Assembly: GCF_003014695.1 (NCBI RefSeq)
Contig: NZ_PYAS01000008.1
Span: 124,001 to 188,000, forward strand
Source: Dyadobacter jiangsuensis
Lineage (GTDB): Bacteria > Bacteroidota > Bacteroidia > Cytophagales > Spirosomataceae
Reading direction: 5' to 3'
DNA: 64,000 bases
Shown here in pieces: positions 49,886-57,586 of the stretch. Positions within the stretch are counted from its first letter, which is position 1, and each line of letters starts with the position of its first letter. The position numbers were made by a program, and so were the translations under genes. The notes under the pieces are model-generated. The model was given only the letters and a program-made list of their open reading frames with translations. It was not told where the DNA came from and did not search any database.

Positions 49886-52363
49886 TCAGCGGGTAAATGT
49901 GTAGGTCTTTCCTTTCTCTGTTTTGAAATCATACAAAGCCGTTTCGGGCAGCGTCGAAGCGGTCATTTTCGCAGCGGGCGAAACTATCGGCTTTGGAATA
50001 TCAAGCAATTGATAAAAAGGATTGCTGTTTGCGCTGCCATCGGCGGCAAGCGACAAGGAATGGCCTTTCAATACATTCGGAAGTCGTAGCCGGCAATTTC
50101 CACCCAGATTGGACTTGATCACCAGCTTCGAAACCTCTCCTTCTTTCCATTCCAATGTCACGATTTCAAAACCGCCGCGTGCCCGCAAGCCGCTGATCGA
50201 CCCGTTTTTCCAACTGTCGGGAATGGCCGGAAGCAGGTGAATGGCGCCGTCGTGACTTTGCATGAGCATCTCGGCTATGCCGGCCGTACATCCGAAGTTA
50301 CCGTCGATCTGAAACGGAGGATGCGCATCGAAAAGGTTGGTATAAGTGCCGCCTCCACCCTTTTTGCCGGGTGCATTCACCGGCGAAAGCTGGTCGGTGA
50401 TAAGCTTGTAAGCGCGGTTTCCGTCGAGCAGCCGGGCCCACCAGTTCACTTTCCACCCCATCGACCAACCGGTAGAAACGTCCCCGCGGTGTTCCAGCGA
50501 AGTTCTTGCAGCACTGAACAACTCCGGCGTGCGATAGGCCGAAAGCTGATGCGACGGGTACAGTCCGTACAAATGCGAAATGTGGCGGTGCTTGTCCTCC
50601 GGACTGTCGAGGTCTTCGAGCCATTCCTGCAACTGTCCGAATTTCCCTACCTGCATCGGAGGCAGTTGCGCGCGCTTGTTTTTTAATGTTTTGACAAAAT
50701 CGGCATCCGTTCCAAGCGCCTCCGCTGCACGGATCGTGGCGGTAAAAATGTCGTACACGATCTGATTATCCATCGTGTTGCCCGCCCCGATCGTCGTTTT
50801 CGGACGGATCGAAGGTGCATTTTCCGGCGACATGCCCGGCACTACTACCAGCCATTGGTGTGTTGGCTCCGGCACCAGGAAATCGACAAAAAACTGCGCC
50901 GAGCCCTTCAAAGCCGGGTACACCGATCGGAGGTATTCCTTATCGCCCGAATAGCAGTATTTTTCCCACAAATGCGTGCTCAGCCAGGCTCCGCCCATCG
51001 GCCACATCGCGTAAAAAATCGGGTCCACCGGGCCGGTAATGCGCCACAAATCGGTGTTGTGGTGTGCCAGCCAGCCCTTCGCCCCGTACATAACCCTGGC
51101 CGTTTCCTGCCCCGTTACCGAGAGTTCCTTCACCATTTGTACCAGCGGTTCGTGCAGTTCGGTCAGGTTGGTGACCTCCGCGGGCCAGTAGTTCATTTCG
51201 GTGTTGATATTGATGGTATACTTGCTGCCCCACGGCGGGTTCATTTGATGGTTCCAGATGCCTTGCAAATTGGCGGGCTGTCCGACCGGCATTCCGTTAC
51301 CGCCCGGCTGCGAAGAAGAGATCAGCAAATACCGCCCGAACTGGAAGTATAGCGCGACCAATTGCGGATCATAACCCGAAGCGAATTTCACAATACGCTC
51401 ATCCGTAGGCCATTGAGCAGCCTCCGAAGTCCCCAAATCGAGCTTTACCCGGTTGAAATAATGCTGATAGGCCGCAATGTGGCTTTTCAGGATTGTGTTG
51501 AACGGCTTGGCGGCCGCTTCGCTGAGGTACTGGTCCGCTTTGGCTTGCGGGTTGGCCGTCAGGGTTTTGTAATTCACAAAATTGGTGGCAATAGAAATGT
51601 AAATCGTAGCCGCATTTGCCTTGCTAACCGTCAGCGAGGTGTCTCCTGCGCTCATTTGCCCGCCCTCAGGTGCTACGAGCACATGCGCGCGAAACGCCAC
51701 CTGGCCCTTGATACCTTCCTTATCTCCGCTGATTCCTGCAAAAATCATCCTTCCGCCCTTCTCCATTTTCCTTTCTCCTTTCTGCGGACTGTTCAGAAAC
51801 GAAGTGAATGTCAGTTTACCGGGCTGATCGGCCGTGAGGCGGATCGCAATGACCTGATCCGGCACCGATGCAATGACCTGTCGGGTATATTTCACGCCGT
51901 CGACCGTGTAGGAAGTGATGGTTACGGCTTTCTCGATGTCCAGTTCACGATAGTAATCCGTAAACTTCTCATGACCGGGAAAGTCGAGATTTAGGTTGCC
52001 TACGGGCTGGTACATCATCCCGTTCGTCGTTTTCGACTCTATTTTTTCGGCAGCCAGTTTAGCGGCGTCGTCATTTTTTCCTTCGAAAATCAGTTTGCGT
52101 ACTTCGGGCAATGCGGCCAGGGCATTGGGATTGTCGTTGCGGTTGGGGCCGCCCGCCCACACCGTCGATTCGTTGAGTTTTAGGATCTCTCTTTCGGGGT
52201 TACCATACACCATGGCACCCAACCGGCCGTTTCCAACGGGCAATGCGTCGGTCCAGGTATTTCCGGCCGGTTTTTTATACCAGAGTTTCAACGCTCCCCG
52301 CGTTTGAGCAAAAGTTGGATTGGCAAAAGCAAAAAGAGTCAGGCTTAGGAATAGGTGTTTCAT
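49886..52363 (-). CDS. Glycoside hydrolase family 95 (alpha-L-fucosidase type)
   Basis: The start at 52363 gives a signal peptide (MKHLFLSLTLFAFANPTFAQ); an in-frame codon upstream does not. About 825 residues. The N-terminal beta domain has LPVGNGRLGAMVYGNPEREI and LNESTVWAGGPNRNDNPNA. The (alpha/alpha)6 barrel has QGIWNHQMNPPWGSKYTINI, NTEMNYWPAEVTNLTELH, QEWLEDLDSPEDKHRHISHL and FQIDGNFGCTAGIAEML, which together mark GH95. The glutamate of EWLEDLD is the likely acid. Most GH95 enzymes remove alpha-1,2-fucose; some act on alpha-L-galactose. It is first in the four-gene exported operon and 26 bases ahead of the PVC-type gene. Confidence 0.94.
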   Translation of the reverse strand: MKHLFLSLTLFAFANPTFAQTRGALKLWYKKPAGNTWTDALPVGNGRLGAMVYGNPEREILKLNESTVWAGGPNRNDNPNALAALPEVRKLIFEGKNDDAAKLAAEKIESKTTNGMMYQPVGNLNLDFPGHEKFTDYYRELDIEKAVTITSYTVDGVKYTRQVIASVPDQVIAIRLTADQPGKLTFTSFLNSPQKGERKMEKGGRMIFAGISGDKEGIKGQVAFRAHVLVAPEGGQMSAGDTSLTVSKANAATIYISIATNFVNYKTLTANPQAKADQYLSEAAAKPFNTILKSHIAAYQHYFNRVKLDLGTSEAAQWPTDERIVKFASGYDPQLVALYFQFGRYLLISSSQPGGNGMPVGQPANLQGIWNHQMNPPWGSKYTININTEMNYWPAEVTNLTELHEPLVQMVKELSVTGQETARVMYGAKGWLAHHNTDLWRITGPVDPIFYAMWPMGGAWLSTHLWEKYCYSGDKEYLRSVYPALKGSAQFFVDFLVPEPTHQWLVVVPGMSPENAPSIRPKTTIGAGNTMDNQIVYDIFTATIRAAEALGTDADFVKTLKNKRAQLPPMQVGKFGQLQEWLEDLDSPEDKHRHISHLYGLYPSHQLSAYRTPELFSAARTSLEHRGDVSTGWSMGWKVNWWARLLDGNRAYKLITDQLSPVNAPGKKGGGGTYTNLFDAHPPFQIDGNFGCTAGIAEMLMQSHDGAIHLLPAIPDSWKNGSISGLRARGGFEIVTLEWKEGEVSKLVIKSNLGGNCRLRLPNVLKGHSLSLAADGSANSNPFYQLLDIPKPIVSPAAKMTASTLPETALYDFKTEKGKTYTFTR

Positions 52364-52585
52364 GAAAAATGTCTTGTGGTCCTTTGCGTTAAGAGGACAC
52401 AAACGGGGATTTTTAATGCTTTGGATTGTTAAAGTTTGGTTAATCGGCGATGGTTGTCTATCAAACTCAGTTCGGAGAATGTCGCTGCTGGCCAGCAGGG
52501 AAAACGATGGGCAAATTAAGTGGGCAGGATTAACAGGGATATTAATAAAAGCTTAATGGAGCGCGGAATTGTGAAAAAGGTTGAC

Positions 52586-53089
52586 CTAATCCAATATTTT
52601 GCTGGTAACATCGGGATCTGCATTCAAATATGCTTCGCTCACCACCGAAAAAAAAAGGTTATCTTCGTGCATTAAAATAGATGTATGTTTGGTTTTTCCG
52701 TCGAACACCACATCCTTATCCAGCTTGATTACACCAGTACCTCGTTGTAGCAGATACCAACCATTAAACTTACGGCGACGACTCATTTGCTTTTTGTCAT
52801 CATCGTCGCATACAAATGTGAGAATGCTATCGCGGTTCAATTGGAAATGCTCTTTGATGATTTTTGCCAAAGTATGCATCACGCGCCTGTCGCGCCGGCC
52901 AGCACAACTTGACCAAAATCCAAATGTGTAGATGTCATCTGAAAGCTCCGGGAACAGCGGGAACCACGAGGAGTCGAGCACAAAATAGACGGTAAAATCT
53001 ACATTATGATCAGTGTCAAAGTGGTAAGTCCCCGAAGCAGGATTGTGAAAATAGCTATATGGTCTTAACAAATTTGATTCCTCGTGCAT
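52586..53089 (-). CDS. DUF6169-like hypothetical protein
   Basis: The 167-residue cytoplasmic protein contains YSYFHNPASGTYHFDTDHNVDFTVYFV in the first part (residues 11-37) and VICDDD-like FVCDDDDKKQMSRRRKFNGW in the middle. This resembles DUF6169, a Bacteroidota family without known function. It overlaps the small upstream gene by 35 bases on the same strand. The two are therefore likely translated together, a layout common for toxin-antitoxin pairs, although no toxin fold is evident to me. Confidence 0.6.
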   Translation of the reverse strand: MHEESNLLRPYSYFHNPASGTYHFDTDHNVDFTVYFVLDSSWFPLFPELSDDIYTFGFWSSCAGRRDRRVMHTLAKIIKEHFQLNRDSILTFVCDDDDKKQMSRRRKFNGWYLLQRGTGVIKLDKDVVFDGKTKHTSILMHEDNLFFSVVSEAYLNADPDVTSKILD

Positions 53090-53237
53090 TCAACTCCTGA
53101 ATTGTAATCTCGCCCTTGAAATAGGCATTGATCGACTCTTTCGTGCTTAGAGCCTGACCAATAATGCGTCGAAATTGAACTTTCGCCGCATCTGCCTTTT
53201 GAGGAACGTCCGTAGTTGCTGCTTGTGAATCTTTCAT
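53055..53237 (-). CDS. Small partner protein upstream of the DUF6169-like gene
   Basis: The start is placed at the ATG at 53237 (MKDSQAATTDVPQK). About 60 residues, not recognised as a named family. The C-terminal half (ALSTKESINAYFKGEITIQELNARGIKFVK) is helical and ends in a short strand-like segment. Size, order and 35-base overlap with the next gene resemble an antitoxin, but no DNA-binding motif is visible. Confidence 0.55.
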   Translation of the reverse strand: MKDSQAATTDVPQKADAAKVQFRRIIGQALSTKESINAYFKGEITIQELNARGIKFVKTI

Positions 53238-53360
53238 GATAACCAATCCCTATATCCAAATATACCGAAATTTTGGATAGATCTAAAATACCAGCTTTCC
53301 CAACAGCTCATCTAAACCACCCAACTGTTACGAATAAAAATCAAGCGGTAAAACGAGGCA

Positions 53361-54599
53361 TTATCCCACCTCACTTACCTTCCTAATCTTCTCTGTCAGC
53401 AGCTGCCGATCCGCGCGCGATTTCGCCAATCCTAGCGCTGCATTAAAATATTCCAAAGCTCTGCCGTCATTAATCCCTAAATACAGCTCTCCAAGTAGCG
53501 AGTGGTATAAATGGTTGTCGGCAAGATTCAGTTTTTCGGCTTCGCGGATGGCATCGGCTTTGGAACGGGCCTTGGCAAGGGCATAGGTTCGGTTCAGAGC
53601 CGCGATGGGCGAATATTCGAGGATCAGCAGTTCGTTGTAATATTGAAGGATGCGCTCCCACTTTTCAGGTGTATCAGCCTTGATGGTGTGCCAATAGCCG
53701 ATCGCCGCCTCGAGGTGGTAGCGGGAAAGCTGCTGCCCGCTAGAGGCACGGTTGAGGTAGTATTCGCCACGGCAGATCAACTCCTTGTCCCAGAGGCTGT
53801 CGTCCTGGTCCTGATAAAGCACGGTTTCGCCTTCCGGATTGGTGCGCGCTTCGAAGCGGGAAGCGTGAAAGCACATCAGCGCAAGCAGCGCGTTGACGGG
53901 CGGTCTGTCGGTACCTGGGTTTTCCGTCAGCATTTTTGTGAGCCACATGGCCTCAATGCAGACGTCCTTTCTCAGCGTGACATCCTTTCCGGCTGCGTAG
54001 AAGCCTTCATTGAAAAGCAAATACAAAGTCTTCAAAACCGCGTCCAGACGCAACCCGATTTCGGCCTCTTCGGGAAACTCCATTTTCACTTGCTCGGTAC
54101 GCAGTTTTTCCCGGGCGCGATAAAGTCGCTTATTGATGGTTTCTTTGTTCGTCAGGAATGCGCTGGCGATTTCGTTGATCCCTAACCCGCAAAGCACATT
54201 CAACGCAAGGCCGATCTGCGATTCAACGGGAAGTGACGGATGGCAAATGGCGAACATCATCTGCAACTGGCTGTCGGTAATGTTCCTGGCGGACAAATCG
54301 ATGTCGATCTCGTCACTTTCCCGGCTATTTTTGGCCACCTGACCGCTGACTTTTTCTTTAAACAGCTTGTCGCGCCGAAGGTAATCGAGCGTTTTATTGC
54401 GTGCAACAGTGTAAAGCCACGCCACGGGATTATCGGGAGCCCCTTTGATCCCCCACATTTCGGAAGCAAGCAAAAAGGTATCGCTGGCAATGTCCTGGGC
54501 AATTTCGATGTGTCCCAAGCCGAAGGTCTTACTCAACACCGCCGTGATCTTGCGGTATTCTGTCCTGAACAAGTGTGGTATCAATTCCTGGTTTTCCAT
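53361..54599 (-). CDS. ECF42-type sigma factor with C-terminal TPR-like domain
   Basis: The 412-residue protein has sigma region 2 (HLFRTEYRKITAVLSKTFGL, AQDIASDTFLLASEMWG, NPVAWLYTVARNKTLDYLRR) and region 4 (IGLALNVLCGLGINEIASAF, LTNKETINKRLYRAREKLR). A long C-terminal part follows with DUF6596 (LYLLFNEGFYAAGKDVTLRK) and TPR-like helices (about 300-410). This architecture is the ECF42 group, which is regulated without a classical anti-sigma factor and is typically linked to DGPF/YCII proteins. Two such genes lie directly upstream. A hairpin with a T-tract sits 12 bases before the ATG. Confidence 0.93.
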   Translation of the reverse strand: MENQELIPHLFRTEYRKITAVLSKTFGLGHIEIAQDIASDTFLLASEMWGIKGAPDNPVAWLYTVARNKTLDYLRRDKLFKEKVSGQVAKNSRESDEIDIDLSARNITDSQLQMMFAICHPSLPVESQIGLALNVLCGLGINEIASAFLTNKETINKRLYRAREKLRTEQVKMEFPEEAEIGLRLDAVLKTLYLLFNEGFYAAGKDVTLRKDVCIEAMWLTKMLTENPGTDRPPVNALLALMCFHASRFEARTNPEGETVLYQDQDDSLWDKELICRGEYYLNRASSGQQLSRYHLEAAIGYWHTIKADTPEKWERILQYYNELLILEYSPIAALNRTYALAKARSKADAIREAEKLNLADNHLYHSLLGELYLGINDGRALEYFNAALGLAKSRADRQLLTEKIRKVSEVG

Positions 54600-54610
54600 C
54601 GCCTTAAATT

Positions 54611-54639
54611 AAAAAAGCCTTTGCTGGTTACAAAGGCTT
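54611..54639 (-). terminator. Intrinsic terminator/attenuator between DGPF gene and sigma gene
   Basis: On the minus strand AAGCCTTTG and CAAAGGCTT pair around TAACCAG-like bases and are followed by a run of six T. It lies 20 bases past the DGPF gene stop and 12 bases before the ECF42 ATG. It should strongly reduce read-through from the DGPF genes into the sigma gene. Confidence 0.75.
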
Positions 54640-54659
54640 ATGAACATTCGGGTTCCCGG

Positions 54660-55001
54660 CTACATACGGTCTATTTCTCTCACTTCGACATTACCGCCGA
54701 AGAGCAGGATCGGACAGCCCTTAGCCATTTCGGCCGCTTCATCCAGCGACTCCGCCCGCACCATCGTGTAGCCGCCTACCGACTCCTTCGTTTCGATATA
54801 CGGACCGTCGACGATTGCCTGCGAGGGCTTTACCACCTTGCCCGCCGCGTTCAACCGGTTGCCCCGGTCGATCAGCTTGCCTTGTGCGGCGATTCCCCCG
54901 ATCCAGTCCATCCATTTTTGCATGCTGGCCTGCATGTCCTCGGGTGAACGGTCGGCCAAAGTAGATGGATCATTTCTGAAAACAAACATGAAGTCTTTCA
55001 T
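54660..55001 (-). CDS. DGPF/YCII-domain protein (ECF42-associated), copy 1
   Basis: About 113 residues from the ATG at 55001 (MKDFMFVFRNDP); open codons upstream correspond to the promoter. The YCII-like dimeric ferredoxin fold shows MQKWMDWIGGIAAQGKLIDRG, then VDGPYIETKESVGGYTMVRA with the DGPF-like DGPY signature, and SLDEAAEMAKGCPILLFGGN. The enzymatic role is unknown. It is a close paralogue of the gene 82 bases upstream. It is tied to the ECF42 sigma factor by position and by a shared promoter motif at 55031-55060. Confidence 0.9.
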   Translation of the reverse strand: MKDFMFVFRNDPSTLADRSPEDMQASMQKWMDWIGGIAAQGKLIDRGNRLNAAGKVVKPSQAIVDGPYIETKESVGGYTMVRAESLDEAAEMAKGCPILLFGGNVEVREIDRM

Positions 55002-55030
55002 TTTGATATAAGGTTTAAGTTTTAAAATCT

Positions 55031-55060
55031 GTTGACGAACAGCCCGCACCGGACTGGACA
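55031..55060 (-). promoter_or_regulatory. Candidate ECF42-dependent promoter, copy 1
   Basis: On the minus strand TGTCCAG (55054-55060) and CGTCAAC (55031-55037) are 16 bases apart and end 29 bases before the ATG at 55001. The same two blocks with the same spacing and distance precede the paralogue at 55425. CGTC at -10 is common for ECF sigma factors. Confidence 0.6.
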
Positions 55061-55083
55061 AAAGCTTAGCTTTTTTTGAAAAA

Positions 55084-55425
55084 CTACATTCTGATGATAG
55101 GTCTTACTTCCACATTGCCACCGGCAAACAGAATCGGACAGCCTTTGGCCATTTCGGTTGCTTCGTCCAACGACTCGGCACGCACCATAATGAAGCCCCC
55201 GATAGATTCCTTCGTTTCGATGTAAGGCCCGTCTGTGACAACCTTGGCCGGCCTCACCACATTGCCCTCATTCGCCAGTTGGTTTCCCCTATCCACGAGC
55301 TTGCCGTGGGCTGCGATACCACCAATCCAGTCCATCCATTTCTGCATGCTGGTTTGTAGTTCTCCGGGCGACATGCCAGCCATTACTGCGGGATCATTTC
55401 TGAAAACAAACATGAAGTCTTTCAT
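55084..55425 (-). CDS. DGPF/YCII-domain protein (ECF42-associated), copy 2
   Basis: About 113 residues from the ATG at 55425. It matches copy 1 along its whole length: MKDFMFVFRNDPAVMAGMSP, MQKWMDWIGGIAAHGKLVDR, VTDGPYIETKESIGGFIMVR and EATEMAKGCPILFAGGN. The two form a tandem duplication that includes the promoter. Differences are scattered and both frames are intact, so both copies are probably used. Order on the minus strand is copy 2, copy 1, sigma. Confidence 0.9.
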   Translation of the reverse strand: MKDFMFVFRNDPAVMAGMSPGELQTSMQKWMDWIGGIAAHGKLVDRGNQLANEGNVVRPAKVVTDGPYIETKESIGGFIMVRAESLDEATEMAKGCPILFAGGNVEVRPIIRM

Positions 55426-55454
55426 TAGCATAAAAGGTTTAAATTTTAAAATCT

Positions 55455-55484
55455 GTTGACGAGCAACCCGTGCGGAACTGGACA
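55455..55484 (-). promoter_or_regulatory. Candidate ECF42-dependent promoter, copy 2
   Basis: TGTCCAG (55478-55484) and CGTCAAC (55455-55461) on the minus strand are separated by 16 bases, and the -10-like block ends 29 bases before the ATG at 55425. Flanking bases are less conserved than these blocks, apart from AACAGATTTTAAAA just downstream. Confidence 0.6.
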
Positions 55485-55606
55485 AAAGTTTAATTCTTTT
55501 TCTTGAAAAAAATCACCGAATAGCAGAATCGGTCATTCACCCTGGTACGATTGTTTCAATAAACGGCGTAAAATCAAGCGCATACCATCGCAAAACAGAC
55601 TTTGGA

Positions 55607-56797
55607 ATGACCATCACACGCACGCATTCAACCAAAAGACGTACGGCTAAAATACTGATCGGGATTGTGGTCGGCATCGTGGTAATCCGGCTGATCCTAC
55701 CTTATGTAATCCTGCATTTTGCCAATAAGAGCCTCGCCGGCATGAACGGCTATTACGGGCATATCGACGACATTGACCTGGCCATTATACGTGGGGCTTA
55801 CCAGATCGACAGCATCTACATTAACAAAGTCGACCGCGGCTCGGAAGATAATATCAGAGCGAAGCAAACACCTTTTTTCGCTTCCAGAGAGATCGACCTA
55901 TCGATTGAATGGAAGGCATTGTTCAAAGGCTCGATCGTCGGTGAACTGGTATTTCAGCGGCCTTACCTGCTCTTTACCAAAGACAAAGTCGAGCCGAAAG
56001 AGGTGGTGAAGGACTCCGCCGACTTTCGCAAGATACTGGACAAGTTCATGCCCCTGAACATCAACCGCTGCGAACTTCGGGGAGGAGCAATCCAATACAA
56101 GGATTTCAGTTCCAGACCCCATGTCGATATTGCCATGACCAACGTGAACCTGCTCGCTGAAAACCTCCGAAACAGTTACGATTCATCGGCTGTTCTGCCC
56201 GCGAGCATCCACGCGACGGCGGATGTGTACGAGGGGAAAATGCGCTTCGACGCCAGGCTGAATCCGCTCGCCGACTCCCCCACCTTCGATATGAGCGCCG
56301 AGCTCAACAACACCAACCTGGTGAAGCTGAACGACTTTTTCCAGGCATATGCCAAGGTCGATGTCAACGACGGACGCTTCGGATTATACACCGAGGTGGC
56401 GGCAAAAGACGAACAATTCAAGGGATATGTAAAGCCGGTAGTCAAAAACCTGGATATTTTGGGTAAAGAAGACCGGAAGGACAATCTGCTCCAAAAACTA
56501 TGGGAAGCCGTTGCGGGCGGAGCAGGCAAGCTGTTCGAGAACAAAAACAAGGACCAGGTAGCGACCAAAGTGCCTTTTGAAGGCCGGCTCGACGATCCCA
56601 AAACAAATATATGGGTGGCTATTACCAACATCCTGCAAAATGCATTTATCCACGCCATTCAGCCTTCCATCGACAATGAGATCAGTATTGCGTCGGTGAA
56701 GGAGGATAAAAAAGAGAAGAAGACCTTTTTTCAAAAGATCTTCTCGGGAGGCGATGACAAGAACAAGAAGGACAAAAAGAGCGAGAAGAAAGAGTAA
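55607..56797 (+). CDS. DUF748/AsmA-like envelope protein
   Basis: The 396-residue protein has one N-terminal membrane helix (about 15-33, ILIGIVVGIVVIRLILPYVI) and a long periplasmic part. The DUF748 block FMPLNINRCELRGGAIQYKDF is in the middle, with NINLLAENL-like VNLLAENLRNSYDSSAVLP after it. The tail is strongly lysine-rich (KEDKKEKKTFFQK, then KNKKDKKSEKKE). The family belongs to the AsmA-like repeating beta-groove proteins thought to take part in lipid or envelope transport. It is convergent with the iron-permease-like gene, three bases apart, so no operon partner is evident. Confidence 0.8.
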   Translation: MTITRTHSTKRRTAKILIGIVVGIVVIRLILPYVILHFANKSLAGMNGYYGHIDDIDLAIIRGAYQIDSIYINKVDRGSEDNIRAKQTPFFASREIDLSIEWKALFKGSIVGELVFQRPYLLFTKDKVEPKEVVKDSADFRKILDKFMPLNINRCELRGGAIQYKDFSSRPHVDIAMTNVNLLAENLRNSYDSSAVLPASIHATADVYEGKMRFDARLNPLADSPTFDMSAELNNTNLVKLNDFFQAYAKVDVNDGRFGLYTEVAAKDEQFKGYVKPVVKNLDILGKEDRKDNLLQKLWEAVAGGAGKLFENKNKDQVATKVPFEGRLDDPKTNIWVAITNILQNAFIHAIQPSIDNEISIASVKEDKKEKKTFFQKIFSGGDDKNKKDKKSEKKE

Positions 56798-56800
56798 TAG

Positions 56801-57283
56801 CTATTCCTGTGAACCGGTATCACCGTTTGTCAACCCGGAAACAACTCCTTTCTTGTGCTTGTGCAGCCGTTGAGCTGCATCGATGGAATGCGAAGTGTGG
56901 ATGTCGTTGTCCGCCTCCGACATTTCGGCCAGTTTCTGATAAAATCTGCGCAGTACATCGAGTTCCGTCTCGCTCAGGTCCTCGATATCCACCATTCGAT
57001 TGCTTGCGAAACGGCTGGCAGCAATGAGTTCGTTCAATTTCAATTGAATGGCTTTTGAATCTTTGTTCTGCGATTTCTGAATGAGGAAAACCATCAGAAA
57101 AGTGACGATCGTCGTACCGGTATTGATCACCAGCTGCCACGTATCGGAATACCCGAAGATCGGTCCGGTAATCCCCCAAACCAGTATGATACCGAATGCC
57201 ACGCCGAATGCCATTGAACTACCCGTCCAGGCCGTAATACGGGTAGCCATTTTCTCAAAAAAATTAATTTTTCCCCTTTCCAT
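56801..57283 (-). CDS. Low-affinity iron permease family protein (small)
   Basis: The 160-residue protein matches the bacterial iron_permease (Fet4-like, PF04120-type) group. It has two membrane helices (about 22-42, SMAFGVAFGIILVWGITGPI; and 50-70, LVINTGTTIVTFLMVFLIQK), then the conserved SQNKDSKAIQLKLNELIAA and a cytoplasmic helical tail ending near residue 160. The name comes from yeast Fet4; iron transport by this short bacterial form is not shown. A perfect palindrome lies 185 bases upstream. Confidence 0.88.
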   Translation of the reverse strand: MERGKINFFEKMATRITAWTGSSMAFGVAFGIILVWGITGPIFGYSDTWQLVINTGTTIVTFLMVFLIQKSQNKDSKAIQLKLNELIAASRFASNRMVDIEDLSETELDVLRRFYQKLAEMSEADNDIHTSHSIDAAQRLHKHKKGVVSGLTNGDTGSQE

Positions 57284-57467
57284 AAATAAATGTTGTTGAT
57301 AAAAGCAATCTCGAACCTTTTGGCCTGAAATTCTATTTCTGTGCCTGATTTTCAGATAAAAAATATGCCATTCCGATGAGCGGCGGCAACATCCGCATTA
57401 TCGCAAAGCAACTATTCCTTTCCAAAAGCAATGCGCTACCATCGACTCAAAACAGCACCAAAATCAG

Positions 57468-57489
57468 AAACATGACTTTTGTCATGTTT
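57468..57489. promoter_or_regulatory. Perfect palindrome, operator-like
   Basis: AAACATGAC (57468-57476) and GTCATGTTT (57481-57489) are perfect nine-base arms around TTTT. Its right arm overlaps a promoter-like -33 TTTG. The TGAC/GTCA core with a four-base spacer resembles dimeric regulator sites, but no regulator gene is adjacent. It could serve the candidate short RNA or the iron-permease-like gene. The rest of 57284-57467 shows no other feature. Confidence 0.45.
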
Positions 57490-57516
57490 TGAAATAAATT
57501 TCTTCGCATATATTTG
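57488..57516 (+). promoter_or_regulatory. Bacteroidota-type promoter without a following gene
   Basis: TTTG at 57488-57491 and TATATTTG at 57509-57516 match the -33 and -7 consensus with 17 bases between, the same spacing as at 20733. No plus-strand gene follows; the next plus-strand structure is the terminator at 57555. A transcript of about 60 bases would result. Confidence 0.4.
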
Positions 57517-57554
57517 TAGAAGTACTTCAATCAATTTTACTCAACGTTATTAAA

Positions 57555-57581
57555 AAAAGGGCTTCTTCGTGAAGCCCTTTT
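57555..57581. terminator. Bidirectional intrinsic terminator
   Basis: AAAAGGGCTTC (57555-57565) and GAAGCCCTTTT (57571-57581) form an 11-pair stem with a five-base loop. A-rich and T-rich tracts flank it, so it can end transcripts on both strands. It lies six bases past the minus-strand cupredoxin-PVC gene stop. Confidence 0.85.
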
Positions 57582-57586
57582 GATTT

